Shown here: one piece after another, positions 9,538 to 17,486 of the stretch
How positions within the stretch are numbered: position 1 is the first letter of the stretch
How the letters are laid out: the number at the start of each line of letters is the position of its first letter
Assembly: GCF_006442315.1 (NCBI RefSeq)
Contig: NZ_VFVY01000012.1
Span: 124,001 to 188,000, forward strand
Source of the DNA: Mesorhizobium sp. B2-3-4
GTDB lineage: Bacteria; Pseudomonadota; Alphaproteobacteria; Rhizobiales; Rhizobiaceae
Direction of reading: 5' to 3'
DNA length: 64,000 bases
Position numbers and translations under genes: made by a program
The notes under the pieces: generated by a model
Database searches by the model: none
Told to the model about the DNA's origin: nothing
What the model saw: only the letters and a program-made list of their open reading frames with translations

Positions 9538-10386
9538 ATGCACCATCGGTGGTCTGGCGTGGCAAGGCCAGCGGTTGCGTTGGCCATTGGCGCGGCGCTC
9601 GCGGCTTCAGCCGGGACCGCCCATGCCGGCGATGCCGCCGCACGGCGCATCATCGGCTTCTCGCCGGATGGCGCCTACTTCGCCTTCGAGCAATATGGAA
9701 CGCTCGATGCCGGTGCCTCGGATTCCGGTTATTCCGAGATCGATATTATCGATGTCGGCACGGACACATTTATCGGCGGCAAGCCGATCCTGGTGGTCGA
9801 CGAATCCGAGGACGCGACGCTGACACTGGAGAAGGCGAGAGCGCAGGCGGCCGCCAAGGCGGCACCTGTCCTTGCGAAATACGCCATCGCCAAGCGCGGC
9901 GAGCAGACGGCTTCCGACAAGTTCACCTTTCCCGGCGACATGGTGGCCTATGGCGACATCTCCCGGCTGGAGCAAGTGTCGCAGAAATGGCTTTCGCCGA
10001 CCTATGGTGAAACGGGCATTTCGACCATCCAGCTCGACGAGGTCCTGGCGGCGAGCTCGGCCGATTGTTCGGCAAGCTTCGAGGAGGCGAAGCAAGGCGC
10101 CCCGGCAGCTCAGGACGAGAACGCTCTTCAAGGCGACAAGACCGGCAAGGCGCTCGGCTTCCGCCTGACGCTGCAGGGACAGGACGGCAAGCCGTTCAAG
10201 ACCCTGCATGAGGACAAGACAGTGCCGGGCTCGAGGAACTGCCCGACGTCCTACAGCCTGTCGGAAGCCTACGAATTCAAACCCGCCGGCAAGCCGGCGG
10301 TGATCGCCGTGCTGGTGCAGCGCTTCAGCCAGGGCTTTGAAGGGCGCGATCGCCGCTTCATCGCGGTGACCGGGCAACCACGCTGA
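9538..10386 (+). CDS. Secreted DUF2259-like protein
   Basis: A 282-residue protein with an N-terminal signal peptide (ARPAVALAIGAALAASAG, cleavage likely after THAHAG-type AHA near residue 28-30). The mature part begins RRIIGFSPDGAYFAFEQYG, matching the opening of the DUF2259 family of predicted periplasmic proteins, and it has two cysteines in its second half that could pair. No enzymatic motif is visible and the function is unknown. ATG 9538 has GGAGGGAAAA immediately upstream. It starts 150 bases from the divergent prpE start; no functional link is evident. Confidence 0.7.
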   Translation: MHHRWSGVARPAVALAIGAALAASAGTAHAGDAAARRIIGFSPDGAYFAFEQYGTLDAGASDSGYSEIDIIDVGTDTFIGGKPILVVDESEDATLTLEKARAQAAAKAAPVLAKYAIAKRGEQTASDKFTFPGDMVAYGDISRLEQVSQKWLSPTYGETGISTIQLDEVLAASSADCSASFEEAKQGAPAAQDENALQGDKTGKALGFRLTLQGQDGKPFKTLHEDKTVPGSRNCPTSYSLSEAYEFKPAGKPAVIAVLVQRFSQGFEGRDRRFIAVTGQPR

Positions 10387-10441
10387 GCGCTGACCGGTAG
10401 CCGTCTAACAAACGGAATTCGTTGGATAAAAGTCGATCGAA

Positions 10442-10558
10442 CTAGATCGGCAAGGCCACAAGCATGAGGCCGACTCCGCCGAAGATCAAAATGGCTGTCG
10501 CCAGAGCCTTCCGATGACGTTCGAAAGTCGTCGGAGCCCGCTCCCAATTGTAACGCAT
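10442..10558 (-). CDS. Small single-pass membrane protein, 38 residues
   Basis: A 38-residue frame with a basic, polar N-terminus (MRYNWERAPTTFERHRKAL) and one hydrophobic segment (ATAILIFGGVGLMLVALPI). The ATG at 10558 is preceded by GGGGAGATAGCGT, a strong Shine-Dalgarno with seven bases of spacing, which is the main reason to believe it. It lies alone in the 433-base stretch between the DUF2259-like gene and the PqqD-like gene. A positive-inside, single-helix topology is expected. Function unknown. Confidence 0.5.
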   Translation of the reverse strand: MRYNWERAPTTFERHRKALATAILIFGGVGLMLVALPI

Positions 10559-10819
10559 ACGCTATCTCCCCAAGACCCGGGAAGTTCTTACCTTACCTCA
10601 GGGAAGAAAAGCAACGGCTCTGCAGGTCGACACGCTTGCCTGGCGCGTCGTTCCGGCGACTATTTCTGGGACGATTATCGGCTGTGGATGGAGCTTGCGG
10701 CCTGACGAAGGCCGGTCACGATCCAAGATTGCGCGAGCCATCACCCGGCCGGCCGATAGACAGCGCCCCACCACCGCGCTATCTCATTTCGGGGTTTGCA
10801 TGGCTATTTGGGGTTCGTG

Positions 10820-11110
10820 ATGGAAATTGCCTCTGGAACAGTTCTGCGGCTGGCGGAGGATGCGTCGGTCCAGCATGTCGGCGATGGCGCGGTCGTGCTT
10901 CTGGCGCGCAGTGGCCAGCTCTATACCTGCAACGGCACCACCGAGGCCTTTCTCGACAAGGTCGATGGCGCGCGCAACCTCGGCCAGATCGTCGGCCTGC
11001 TTTGCGAGGAGTTCGAGGTCGACAAGGGCACGCTTGACGAGGACATGGCGGAGTTGGCCGCCGAACTGGTCTCGGAAGGCATCCTCGCCGCCCCGGGGCT
11101 TGATAGCTGA
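10820..11110 (+). CDS. PqqD-like peptide-binding protein (RiPP recognition element type)
   Basis: A 96-residue protein of the PqqD fold. The pattern fits: an N-terminal strand pair (VQHVGDGAVVLLARSGQLYTCNGTTEAF with the usual small-residue turn and a hydrophobic helix), then IVGLLCEEFEVDKGTLDEDMAELAAELVSEGIL. PqqD-like domains bind leader peptides of ribosomally made, modified peptides and hand them to tailoring enzymes. The next gene is a lasso-type B2 protein and the one after an HPr-kinase-like protein, so it is probably the recognition subunit of this cassette. In the known HPr-kinase-related (HprK-rel-A) cassettes a PqqD-like gene has the same place. ATG 10820 has only a weak GGGG upstream. 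Confidence 0.75.
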   Translation: MEIASGTVLRLAEDASVQHVGDGAVVLLARSGQLYTCNGTTEAFLDKVDGARNLGQIVGLLCEEFEVDKGTLDEDMAELAAELVSEGILAAPGLDS

Positions 11111-11123
11111 TGGTACGTGCCTG

Positions 11124-11558
11124 ATGGCGGACAGTCCTCTCCTGCGCGCCTTGTTCCGCTGCCATCTCTGGGCCAGCGCGCGGCTGATGCCGGTCCTGAT
11201 TGCCAACCGCAGCTTCGAGGAGGTGCTGAAATGGGCGCCGCTCGCCTCCTCGACGCCCTATCGCGGCTTGCCGGCCAGTTACATCGTCACGCGCGTCAAC
11301 CGTGCCGTGCGCCGCCCCTGGCTGATGCGCGATCGCAGATGTCTGCGCGAAGGTCTGCTTGGCCACCGTTTCCTGCGCTTCGCCGGCTTCGATCCGGAGT
11401 TGCGCTTCGGCGTCGATCCGAAGTCACTGCAGGCGTCGCGGCTGTCGGCGCATTGCTGGGTCTGCCTCGACGGCAAGCCGGTGGTCAGCGACAGCTTTCC
11501 CGGCATGGTCGAGATCTATCGCCACCATGACCGTGCCACCAAGGTGCGCCCCGCTTGA
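11124..11558 (+). CDS. Lasso-peptide B2-like (transglutaminase-like) protein
   Basis: A 144-residue protein of the transglutaminase-like B2 protease family. A Cys-His-Asp arrangement is visible: Cys in RCLREGLLG, His in SAHCWVCLDG, and Asp in PVVSDSF near the end, the same spacing as in lasso peptide leader proteases. In lasso systems the B1 (PqqD-like) and B2 proteins together remove the leader peptide; here B1 and B2 are separate adjacent genes, 13 bases apart. No asparagine-synthetase-like cyclase is nearby, so the product may not be a lasso peptide. ATG 11124 has a poor ribosome binding site and may depend on coupling. Its stop overlaps the TTG start of the next gene. Confidence 0.75.
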   Translation: MADSPLLRALFRCHLWASARLMPVLIANRSFEEVLKWAPLASSTPYRGLPASYIVTRVNRAVRRPWLMRDRRCLREGLLGHRFLRFAGFDPELRFGVDPKSLQASRLSAHCWVCLDGKPVVSDSFPGMVEIYRHHDRATKVRPA

Positions 11559-12541
11559 CCAGACCTTGCGCTTTCTATGACCTCAACGGGCAGGTCCTCG
11601 GCATATCGGCTGAACGCGCCGCGCTGTGGCTGGACTTCGACAGGATGCTGGCAAGCCTGCGTATCGAAGGTCCCGTCGAGCCGGGCTTTCGCCTCGATAT
11701 CGCTGAGGTGGATGTCCTGGCTGAGACACCCGGCGGATCGCTCGTCTTCGACGGTGAGATACCGGAGGATGGCTATTGCCGGATGATCGCCGATGGCGCC
11801 ACCGTCCATCTCGTCTTTCCCGGGCGCCAGACCGTTGCGATCAACGACGAGCAAGGCTGGGCCGAACTGCGGGTTCGCCCTGGCGCCAAAGCGGCCTGGA
11901 CGCCATCGATGCTCGTGCTGGACGCGGCACTCGACGCCGGTGGCCAGCATATGCTGCACACCGCCGGGCTGACATTACCGGACAACGACACCGTCGTGCT
12001 GATCCATGCGCCCAGCGGCACGGGCAAGAGCACGACATCGCTCGCCCTGGCGACACAAGGTTTCGGGCTCTGTTCCGATGATGCCATGATCCTGAATGTC
12101 GCTTCGGACCGACCCGTGGCCTGGGGGCTGCCGCGCCACGCCAAGATCCACGAGAATACCGCCCGAATGATCCCGCAGGTGTCGCCCTGCCTTGGACCAT
12201 CATGGGACCGCAACGGCGAACAGGCCGTCTCGCTGGAGCGGCTGAGCGAAATCATACGCATCGAAAGCCCGGCGGCCCGGCCGGTAGCCGCGCTCCTGCA
12301 CCTGGCGCGTTCGCCCGACAGCGAGACCCGGCTCGCACCCATGGCCCGGACCGACGCGATGGTGGCGCTGGCGATGGACAATGTCCGAACCGGCATGACT
12401 GGCCTGCTGCCCTCGCAGAAACGCCGGCTGGCGACGATCGGCAGGCTGGTCTCGTCGGTGCCGACCTTCACGCTGGAAGTAGGCTCACGCCCGGCCGACG
12501 CGGCGGCGCTGATCTGCGCCACGTTGGCATCGGCGGACTGA
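11555..12541 (+). CDS. HPr-kinase-like P-loop protein (HprK-rel-A type)
   Basis: A 328-residue protein with a P-loop HAPSGTGKSTTSLALATQG near residue 150, followed by LCSDDAMIL, which matches the Walker A and the following acidic pair of HPr kinase/phosphorylase-related proteins. Such kinases accompany PqqD-like and B2-like genes in many proteobacterial clusters, and some lasso clusters use a related kinase to phosphorylate the peptide. The N-terminal 140 residues are not recognised. The first possible start is TTG 11555, overlapping the B2 stop by four bases; no better ATG or GTG lies upstream in frame. The substrate is unknown. Confidence 0.7.
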   Translation: MTRPCAFYDLNGQVLGISAERAALWLDFDRMLASLRIEGPVEPGFRLDIAEVDVLAETPGGSLVFDGEIPEDGYCRMIADGATVHLVFPGRQTVAINDEQGWAELRVRPGAKAAWTPSMLVLDAALDAGGQHMLHTAGLTLPDNDTVVLIHAPSGTGKSTTSLALATQGFGLCSDDAMILNVASDRPVAWGLPRHAKIHENTARMIPQVSPCLGPSWDRNGEQAVSLERLSEIIRIESPAARPVAALLHLARSPDSETRLAPMARTDAMVALAMDNVRTGMTGLLPSQKRRLATIGRLVSSVPTFTLEVGSRPADAAALICATLASAD

Positions 12542-12602
12542 CGGCCGCCTCAAGCGGCGTGTGGCCTCTTTGCTTTGACGCAATTGCTGCAGGAAAACCG
12601 CC

Positions 12603-13628
12603 TCACACTTTTCCTGGAATTGCTCTGGCTTTGGCCAACCGCTGGATCCAGCGGAAGGCATCGCGGCGCAGGCGCGAGCCGATCTTCTCTCTTGAATTGA
12701 CCCTGAGCAGTGTGTTCGTCGTGATCAGCTTCTTGGCCAGCCGTATCGACAGGTCGGGCTTGATCCGCCCGGCGAGTTCAAGCGCATGCGGCTCGCCGAA
12801 CAACCGGCCCGTCACGTTGAGCACGATCGCCAGTTCGAGCTCGATGCCGGTCATGCGTGCCGCGTCGAGCAGGCGGGTTTCCGATTCCGCCGATTGCAAG
12901 GCCCGCACGCCTTGCAGCACGTCCACGCAAAGCTGCAGCCGGTGGAATTTGTGGCCTCCGGCGGCATGCACGATGGCGATCGTCAAAAGTGCGGCCGGCG
13001 TGTCCGTCGCGTCAGCATCGATGATGCCCAGCTCGCGAAACCCCAGCGACAGGCGGCGACGCATGCCCGTGTCATGCACGAGGTCGCCGTGCAGTTCGAC
13101 CAGAAGGCTCGAATTCTCTTTTTCCAGCCATTTGAATTCCTGCAACTGGTAGGATTCGGCCTCGTCGCTGCTGAGTTCGAAGCCGCATGAGGCGATTACC
13201 GTGTTGGCCCGGGGCAGGTCGGCAGGATCGACGAGAATATCGATGTCGGTGAACGGCCTGTCGGAGACGTGACGGTAGAGCTTTCGCGCGAAGACCGGTC
13301 CCTTGACGATCCGTGCCGCAATGCCTTGCGCCGCCATCGCCTTCATGATGCGGTCGCCGTGGTATTGCAGCAGCATCGACTGGCCGGTGGCGATCGTCGC
13401 CTTGTCGCGCAAATCTTCAAGCTTCTCGCGCACGCCGCCCGACGGCAGATGTGCGTCGCCGCTCTCCCTGAGCTTGCGCAGCATGATCGGCAGGATGCCG
13501 TGGAATTCGGCATTGTCGAGCAGCGCCGACAGGGCCGCTGCCGACACATTGCTCCCGACCGCCGCGGCTTCCGGATCGGCGTAGCGCAGCAGCAGCTTTT
13601 CCTCGGCGGTGGTAAGGGATGGCAGCAT
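12603..13628 (-). CDS. Nucleotidyltransferase-family protein (NTP_transf_5-like)
   Basis: A 341-residue protein with a minimal nucleotidyltransferase core: KGPVFARKLY followed by RPFTDIDILVDPADL, where the D-x-D would bind metal, and a later HGDLVHD. This is the pattern of the uncharacterised nucleotidyltransferase family that is often found beside PqqD-like, B2-like and HprK-like genes. It is transcribed towards the HprK-like gene, ending 61 bases from it, and begins 70 bases after the dhaK stop, so it could also be read from the long dha operon. Its substrate is unknown; transfer of a nucleotide to a peptide or to a sugar-lipid is possible. Confidence 0.7.
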   Translation of the reverse strand: MLPSLTTAEEKLLLRYADPEAAAVGSNVSAAALSALLDNAEFHGILPIMLRKLRESGDAHLPSGGVREKLEDLRDKATIATGQSMLLQYHGDRIMKAMAAQGIAARIVKGPVFARKLYRHVSDRPFTDIDILVDPADLPRANTVIASCGFELSSDEAESYQLQEFKWLEKENSSLLVELHGDLVHDTGMRRRLSLGFRELGIIDADATDTPAALLTIAIVHAAGGHKFHRLQLCVDVLQGVRALQSAESETRLLDAARMTGIELELAIVLNVTGRLFGEPHALELAGRIKPDLSIRLAKKLITTNTLLRVNSREKIGSRLRRDAFRWIQRLAKARAIPGKV

Positions 13629-13698
13629 CGATCAGGACAGGTGTTGGCTATGGCGGGATTGTCGGGATGGTTGCAGAAAAGCGCTGCTGAAGCCAGCC

Positions 13699-14685
13699 TT
13701 ACATGCCCCAGCGCAGCGCGGCCGTGTGGACAGGTGCGTCCCACCAACCCGTCAATTCGTCGTCGAGCAGGGTCAGCGTGATCGAGCAGCCGGCCATGTC
13801 GAGCGAGGTGACATAGGTCCCGACCAGCGAACGGCGTATCGTCACGCCGCGCTTCTCCAGAATTCGGCGCGCACTGTTGTACATCAGATAGAGCTCCATC
13901 AGCGGCGTGCCGCCGAAGCCGTTGACGAACAGCAATGCCGGACCCTTCGCCCGGTCGCCGAGATCGCCCAGGATCGCGGCGCAAATCTCCTCGGCAATCG
14001 CGTCGGCGCTTTTCAGCCTGTCGCGGCGGCGGCCCGGCTCGCCATGAATGCCGACGCCGAATTCCATCTCGCCATCGCCGATGTCGAAGGTCGGTTTGCC
14101 GGCTGCAGGCACGGTGCCGCTGGTCAGCGCCACGCCCATCGAGCGGGTCGCGGCATTGACGCGCTCGCCCAGCGCCTTCAATACCGGCAACGCCATGCCA
14201 TGTTCGGCCGCCGCGCCGACGATCTTTTCCACCACCAGGGTTCCGGCCACGCCGCGTCGACCGGTCGTATAGGACGAGTTCTCCACCGCGACATCGTCAT
14301 TGGTGACCACCTGCAGCACGCCATCGGACATTTCGGCGGCCATGTCGAAGTTCATCACGTCGCCCTCATAGTTCTTGACGATGAACAGGCAGCCGGCGCC
14401 CGTGTCGACAGCCTGGGCGGCCGCCATCATCTGGTCCGGCGTCGGCGAGGTGAACACCTGGCCGGGGCAGGCGGCATCCAGCATGCCGTGACCGACAAAG
14501 CCGCCATGCATCGGCTCATGGCCGGAGCCGCCGCCGGAGATCAGCGCCACCTTGCCCGGCTTGAGCGCCTTGCGGCGGATGAATTTGTGCTCCTCGCCAA
14601 GCGCAAGGATATCGGCATGGGCGGCAACGAACCCGTCGAGGCTCTCGGTCAGAACCGTGTCCACCGAGTTGATGAATTTCTTCAA
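13699..14685 (-). CDS. dhaK: Dihydroxyacetone kinase subunit DhaK (PTS-type)
   Basis: A 328-residue DhaK protein. It contains GGGSGHEPMHGGFVG, KNYEGDVMNF and the IHGEPG loop whose histidine binds dihydroxyacetone covalently. DhaK holds the ketose while ADP-loaded DhaL phosphorylates it, with DhaL recharged by DhaM and phosphoenolpyruvate. It is the last dha gene of the run 25723-13699; DhaL and the three DhaM parts lie upstream in the same operon, separated from it by EI and a small HTH-like gene. The natural substrate may be dihydroxyacetone or a related ketose. Confidence 0.88.
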   Translation of the reverse strand: MKKFINSVDTVLTESLDGFVAAHADILALGEEHKFIRRKALKPGKVALISGGGSGHEPMHGGFVGHGMLDAACPGQVFTSPTPDQMMAAAQAVDTGAGCLFIVKNYEGDVMNFDMAAEMSDGVLQVVTNDDVAVENSSYTTGRRGVAGTLVVEKIVGAAAEHGMALPVLKALGERVNAATRSMGVALTSGTVPAAGKPTFDIGDGEMEFGVGIHGEPGRRRDRLKSADAIAEEICAAILGDLGDRAKGPALLFVNGFGGTPLMELYLMYNSARRILEKRGVTIRRSLVGTYVTSLDMAGCSITLTLLDDELTGWWDAPVHTAALRWGM

Positions 14686-14724
14686 GGCCGTCTCCTCCCG
14701 AAATAGCCTGTCATCAAAGGTCGC

Positions 14725-15147
14725 TCAGCCACTCTTGCCGGTGATGCTGGTGACCTTCTGGATGAATTCGTTGATGGCGCGGTCGAGCGCCGCATTCTGC
14801 TTCTCGTCGCCGAAATCCGGCACGATGAGCGAAACGTGCCTGGTCTTGCGCGCGCCGGCGGCGGCCGAAATCTTGCCTGGATGGGCCTGGTGATAGGCGG
14901 CAAGAAACTGGTCCCGTTCGGCCTGGCTGAAATGGCAGACGGAAAAGATGGCGGGCAGATGCTTCGACGGGATTGGGATCGAATAGGCCGGGCTCGAAAT
15001 CTGCGTGACGAAACTACGGTGCTTGCCGAGCGCGTCGGCAAGCCGCTGGCGCATGCCGGACGGCCGCTGGTCGATGACATGCGACAGGATCGTCTTGTAG
15101 GCGCGGATCGCGTCTTCGGAACCGGGCTCGGGTGTCTTGTCGATCAT
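14725..15147 (-). CDS. HTH-like protein of the dha operon, 140 residues
   Basis: A 140-residue cytoplasmic protein. Residues about 33-75 (GMRQRLADALGKHRSFVTQ then a loop and HLPAIFSVCHFSQAERDQFL) look like a diverged XRE-type helix-turn-helix: a helix, a turn with a small residue, and a second helix with Ser-Phe-Val-Thr-Gln. The C-terminal half (SLIVPDFGDEKQNAALDRAINEFI) is not recognised. It lies between the EI-like gene (nine bases away) and dhaK, so a role in controlling the dha genes, or in sensing the phosphotransfer state, is likely but unproven. Confidence 0.6.
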   Translation of the reverse strand: MIDKTPEPGSEDAIRAYKTILSHVIDQRPSGMRQRLADALGKHRSFVTQISSPAYSIPIPSKHLPAIFSVCHFSQAERDQFLAAYHQAHPGKISAAAGARKTRHVSLIVPDFGDEKQNAALDRAINEFIQKVTSITGKSG

Positions 15148-15156
15148 GCCCGCCGC

Positions 15157-16731
15157 CTAGACCGGGACATCTGATATGGCCGCCTTGGCCATGGCGAGTT
15201 GCGCCGGCGCCACCGAGAGGTCGCGCAGGCCGGCTTCGAGCAGCGACGGGATCGAGGCGGGGTCGCCGCCGGCATCGCCGCACAGGCTGACAGGAATGGC
15301 GTTCTCCCGTCCGAAGGCCGCGACCGCACCGATCAGCCGCAGCACAGCCGGGTGACGAACCGAATTCAGATGCGCGACCGCCGCATTGTCGCGCGCCGCC
15401 GCCATCACATACTGCGTCAAATCGTTGGAGCCGATCGACAGGAAGGCGACGCCGGCGAACGCCTCCGGCGCGATCGCCACCGAAGGCACTTCGACCATGA
15501 TGCCGAGCGGCGGCATCCTTTGCGCGATGCCACGCGCGGCAAGGGCCGCCTGCTCCTCGGCGAAGAGGGCCGCGGCGCGTTCATATTCTTCTGATGTGGC
15601 GATCATCGGAAACATGACTTTGAGATTGCCGTGTGGCGCGGCGCGCAGCAATGCCCTGATTTGAACGCGGAATATATCGGGCCTAGCTAGTGACAGCCTG
15701 ACACCGCGCAGGCCGAGGAACGGGTTGCCCTCTTCGACCGTAAAGCCCGGCACGGGCTTGTCGCCGCCGGCATCGACGGTGCGGATCGTCACCGGTTTCC
15801 CGCCGGCCCATTCGAGCACCTTGCGGTAGCCGCGATACTGCGTTTCCTCGTCCGGCAGCGTCTTGCCGAACAGGAATTCGGTGCGCATCAGGCCGACACC
15901 GTCGCAAGTCGCGATATCGATGGCATCGACATCCCCGGGGTCGGCGATGTTGACCTGCACGCGCACCGCTGTGCCGGCTCTCGTCGCCGCCGGCCGCGCC
16001 AGAAAGGTCCGCGCCTTGCCCTGTCGGGCCGCGAAGGCGGAAGCCGCCTGCCGGAATGCGCCGATCTCCGGGAGCGAGGGCGCCACAACGATATTGCCGT
16101 GCTCCGCGTCGAGCAGCGCCATGCCGGCAGCACCGGTAAACGGCTCGCCCAGGCCCACGACCATCGGCACGCCGCGCGAGCGCGCGAGCATGGCGACATG
16201 GCTGGCGGTGCTGCCCGCCTTGAGCGCGATGCCGCCGCCATGGCTCCAGTCGGTTTGGAGAAAGCGCGTCGGCGCGATGTCCGCGCCGTAGAGGATGGCG
16301 CCGGCCGGTGCCGCGCGCTGATCGTCCTCGGTCAGGGCGCGCAGCACCTGGTCCCTGATATCGCGCAGGTCCGTGGCGCGGGCGCGGAAATAATCCTGGT
16401 CCGAGGCCTCGTAGCCGGCGATCTCGGCACCGAGTGCCTGACGCCAGGCCGCGTCGGCGGCTTTTCCGGAGGCTATCGATGCAAAGGCCGGCCCGCTCAG
16501 CGCATCGTCTTCCAGCATGGCGATGTGGAATTCGAGTATGCCGGCGGCATCGCTGTCGGCTGTCCCGACCATGGCCACGAGCCGGTTCACCGCCTTGTCG
16601 ATCGCGGTTTCCAGCGACGTCCGCTCCTCCGCGGCGGTTGCCTTGCCTGTATAGGTGCCCTGAGGCCGATCGAGCTCGAACAAAGGCCCCTCGGCATAGC
16701 CGGCAGCGGCCGCGACACCCTCAATGCGCAT
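15157..16731 (-). CDS. ptsI: PTS enzyme I-like phosphoenolpyruvate-protein phosphotransferase (DhaM EI part)
   Basis: A 524-residue enzyme I. The phosphorylated histidine is in AGSTASHVAMLARSRGVPMVVG, and the PEP-binding barrel shows GVGLMRTEFLF, GGDKPVPG, NPFLGLRGVRL and SIGSNDLTQYV. It takes phosphate from PEP and passes it to HPr, then the DhaM EIIA-like protein, which rephosphorylates ADP on DhaL. In many bacteria EI, HPr and EIIA parts are fused in one DhaM; here each has its own gene. ATG 16731 (MRIEGVAAAAGY) is chosen because AGGA precedes it by nine bases; ATG 16740 is also possible. A global ptsI elsewhere cannot be excluded. Confidence 0.85.
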   Translation of the reverse strand: MRIEGVAAAAGYAEGPLFELDRPQGTYTGKATAAEERTSLETAIDKAVNRLVAMVGTADSDAAGILEFHIAMLEDDALSGPAFASIASGKAADAAWRQALGAEIAGYEASDQDYFRARATDLRDIRDQVLRALTEDDQRAAPAGAILYGADIAPTRFLQTDWSHGGGIALKAGSTASHVAMLARSRGVPMVVGLGEPFTGAAGMALLDAEHGNIVVAPSLPEIGAFRQAASAFAARQGKARTFLARPAATRAGTAVRVQVNIADPGDVDAIDIATCDGVGLMRTEFLFGKTLPDEETQYRGYRKVLEWAGGKPVTIRTVDAGGDKPVPGFTVEEGNPFLGLRGVRLSLARPDIFRVQIRALLRAAPHGNLKVMFPMIATSEEYERAAALFAEEQAALAARGIAQRMPPLGIMVEVPSVAIAPEAFAGVAFLSIGSNDLTQYVMAAARDNAAVAHLNSVRHPAVLRLIGAVAAFGRENAIPVSLCGDAGGDPASIPSLLEAGLRDLSVAPAQLAMAKAAISDVPV

Positions 16732-16772
16732 GGCCCGCATTCCTGCCGGGCCGGCCAAGATATGCGTCGGCT

Positions 16773-17075
16773 TCAGGCCGAGCGGGCATGACCGGCATCC
16801 TCGTCGAAATCGCGCTGCACCAGTTCGATCAAGGCACGCACGGCATCGCTGGCGCCATCGCCATTGGCCCTGACGTGCAGAACCGTGCCCTTCGGCGCCT
16901 TGGCGGCCATCACCTTGACGATGCTCTTGGCATCGAACCATGGGCCGTTGGCGGCGAGCGCTATCTCGACGTCGGCGGCAAAGCTCTTGGCCAGTTTGGT
17001 GAACTTTACCGAAGGACGCGCGTGCAGGCCCACATCGTGGGTGATCAGGACGGTCGCTTCGGCGGTTGCGGACAT
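16773..17075 (-). CDS. HPr-type phosphocarrier (DhaM HPr part)
   Basis: A 100-residue HPr protein. The active-site histidine is in GLHARPSVKFTKLA and the regulatory-site region reads KSIVKVMAAKAPKGT, as in HPr. It carries phosphate from the EI-like protein to the DhaM EIIA-like protein. ATG 17075 (MSATAEATV) gives the usual HPr length plus a short N-terminal tail; ATG 17096 would add seven residues and abut the previous gene. Neither has a strong Shine-Dalgarno. It lies 22 bases after dhaM and 41 bases before the EI-like gene. Confidence 0.85.
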   Translation of the reverse strand: MSATAEATVLITHDVGLHARPSVKFTKLAKSFAADVEIALAANGPWFDAKSIVKVMAAKAPKGTVLHVRANGDGASDAVRALIELVQRDFDEDAGHARSA

Positions 17076-17096
17076 GTCTTCAAAATTCCCGTTCAT

Positions 17097-17486
17097 TCAC
17101 GACGGCGACAATTCATGCGCCGTCGCCACCACTTCCCGCAGCGAGGCGCCGCCGGATGCCTCGGTCGCGGCCATCACCGCGCCCTCGACGATCGGCGCGT
17201 TGCAGACGATGATTTTCTGCGCGCGCGGCTCGCCGATCATCTCGACCGCCATTTCCGAATTGGTCTCGGCGCCGCCGAGATCGACCAGGATGGCGACCCC
17301 GGCTTCCGACCAGGCCTTGTCGATGGCGCCCATGATCGCCTCGACATTGGTGCCGAGCCCGCCATGGCCGTTTCCACCGCACCACGCAAGCGGCACTTCG
17401 TCGCCCACCATCTGGCGTACCATGTCGGCGGTGCCTTCCGCGACCAGCGGTGAATGCGACACGATCACGATCCCGACATTGCTCAT
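17097..17486 (-). CDS. dhaM: DhaM EIIA-like phosphotransferase subunit
   Basis: A 129-residue protein of the mannose EIIA fold. It opens NVGIVIVSHSPLVAEGTADMV, with the phosphorylated histidine in VSHS, and continues with GTNVEAIMGAI and VDLGGAETNSEMA. It passes phosphate to the ADP bound in DhaL. Only the EIIA domain is present, shorter than the three-domain DhaM of Escherichia coli; the HPr and EI parts are the next two genes. The ATG overlaps the DhaL stop by four bases, which fits strict co-translation of the two partners. Confidence 0.88.
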   Translation of the reverse strand: MSNVGIVIVSHSPLVAEGTADMVRQMVGDEVPLAWCGGNGHGGLGTNVEAIMGAIDKAWSEAGVAILVDLGGAETNSEMAVEMIGEPRAQKIIVCNAPIVEGAVMAATEASGGASLREVVATAHELSPS

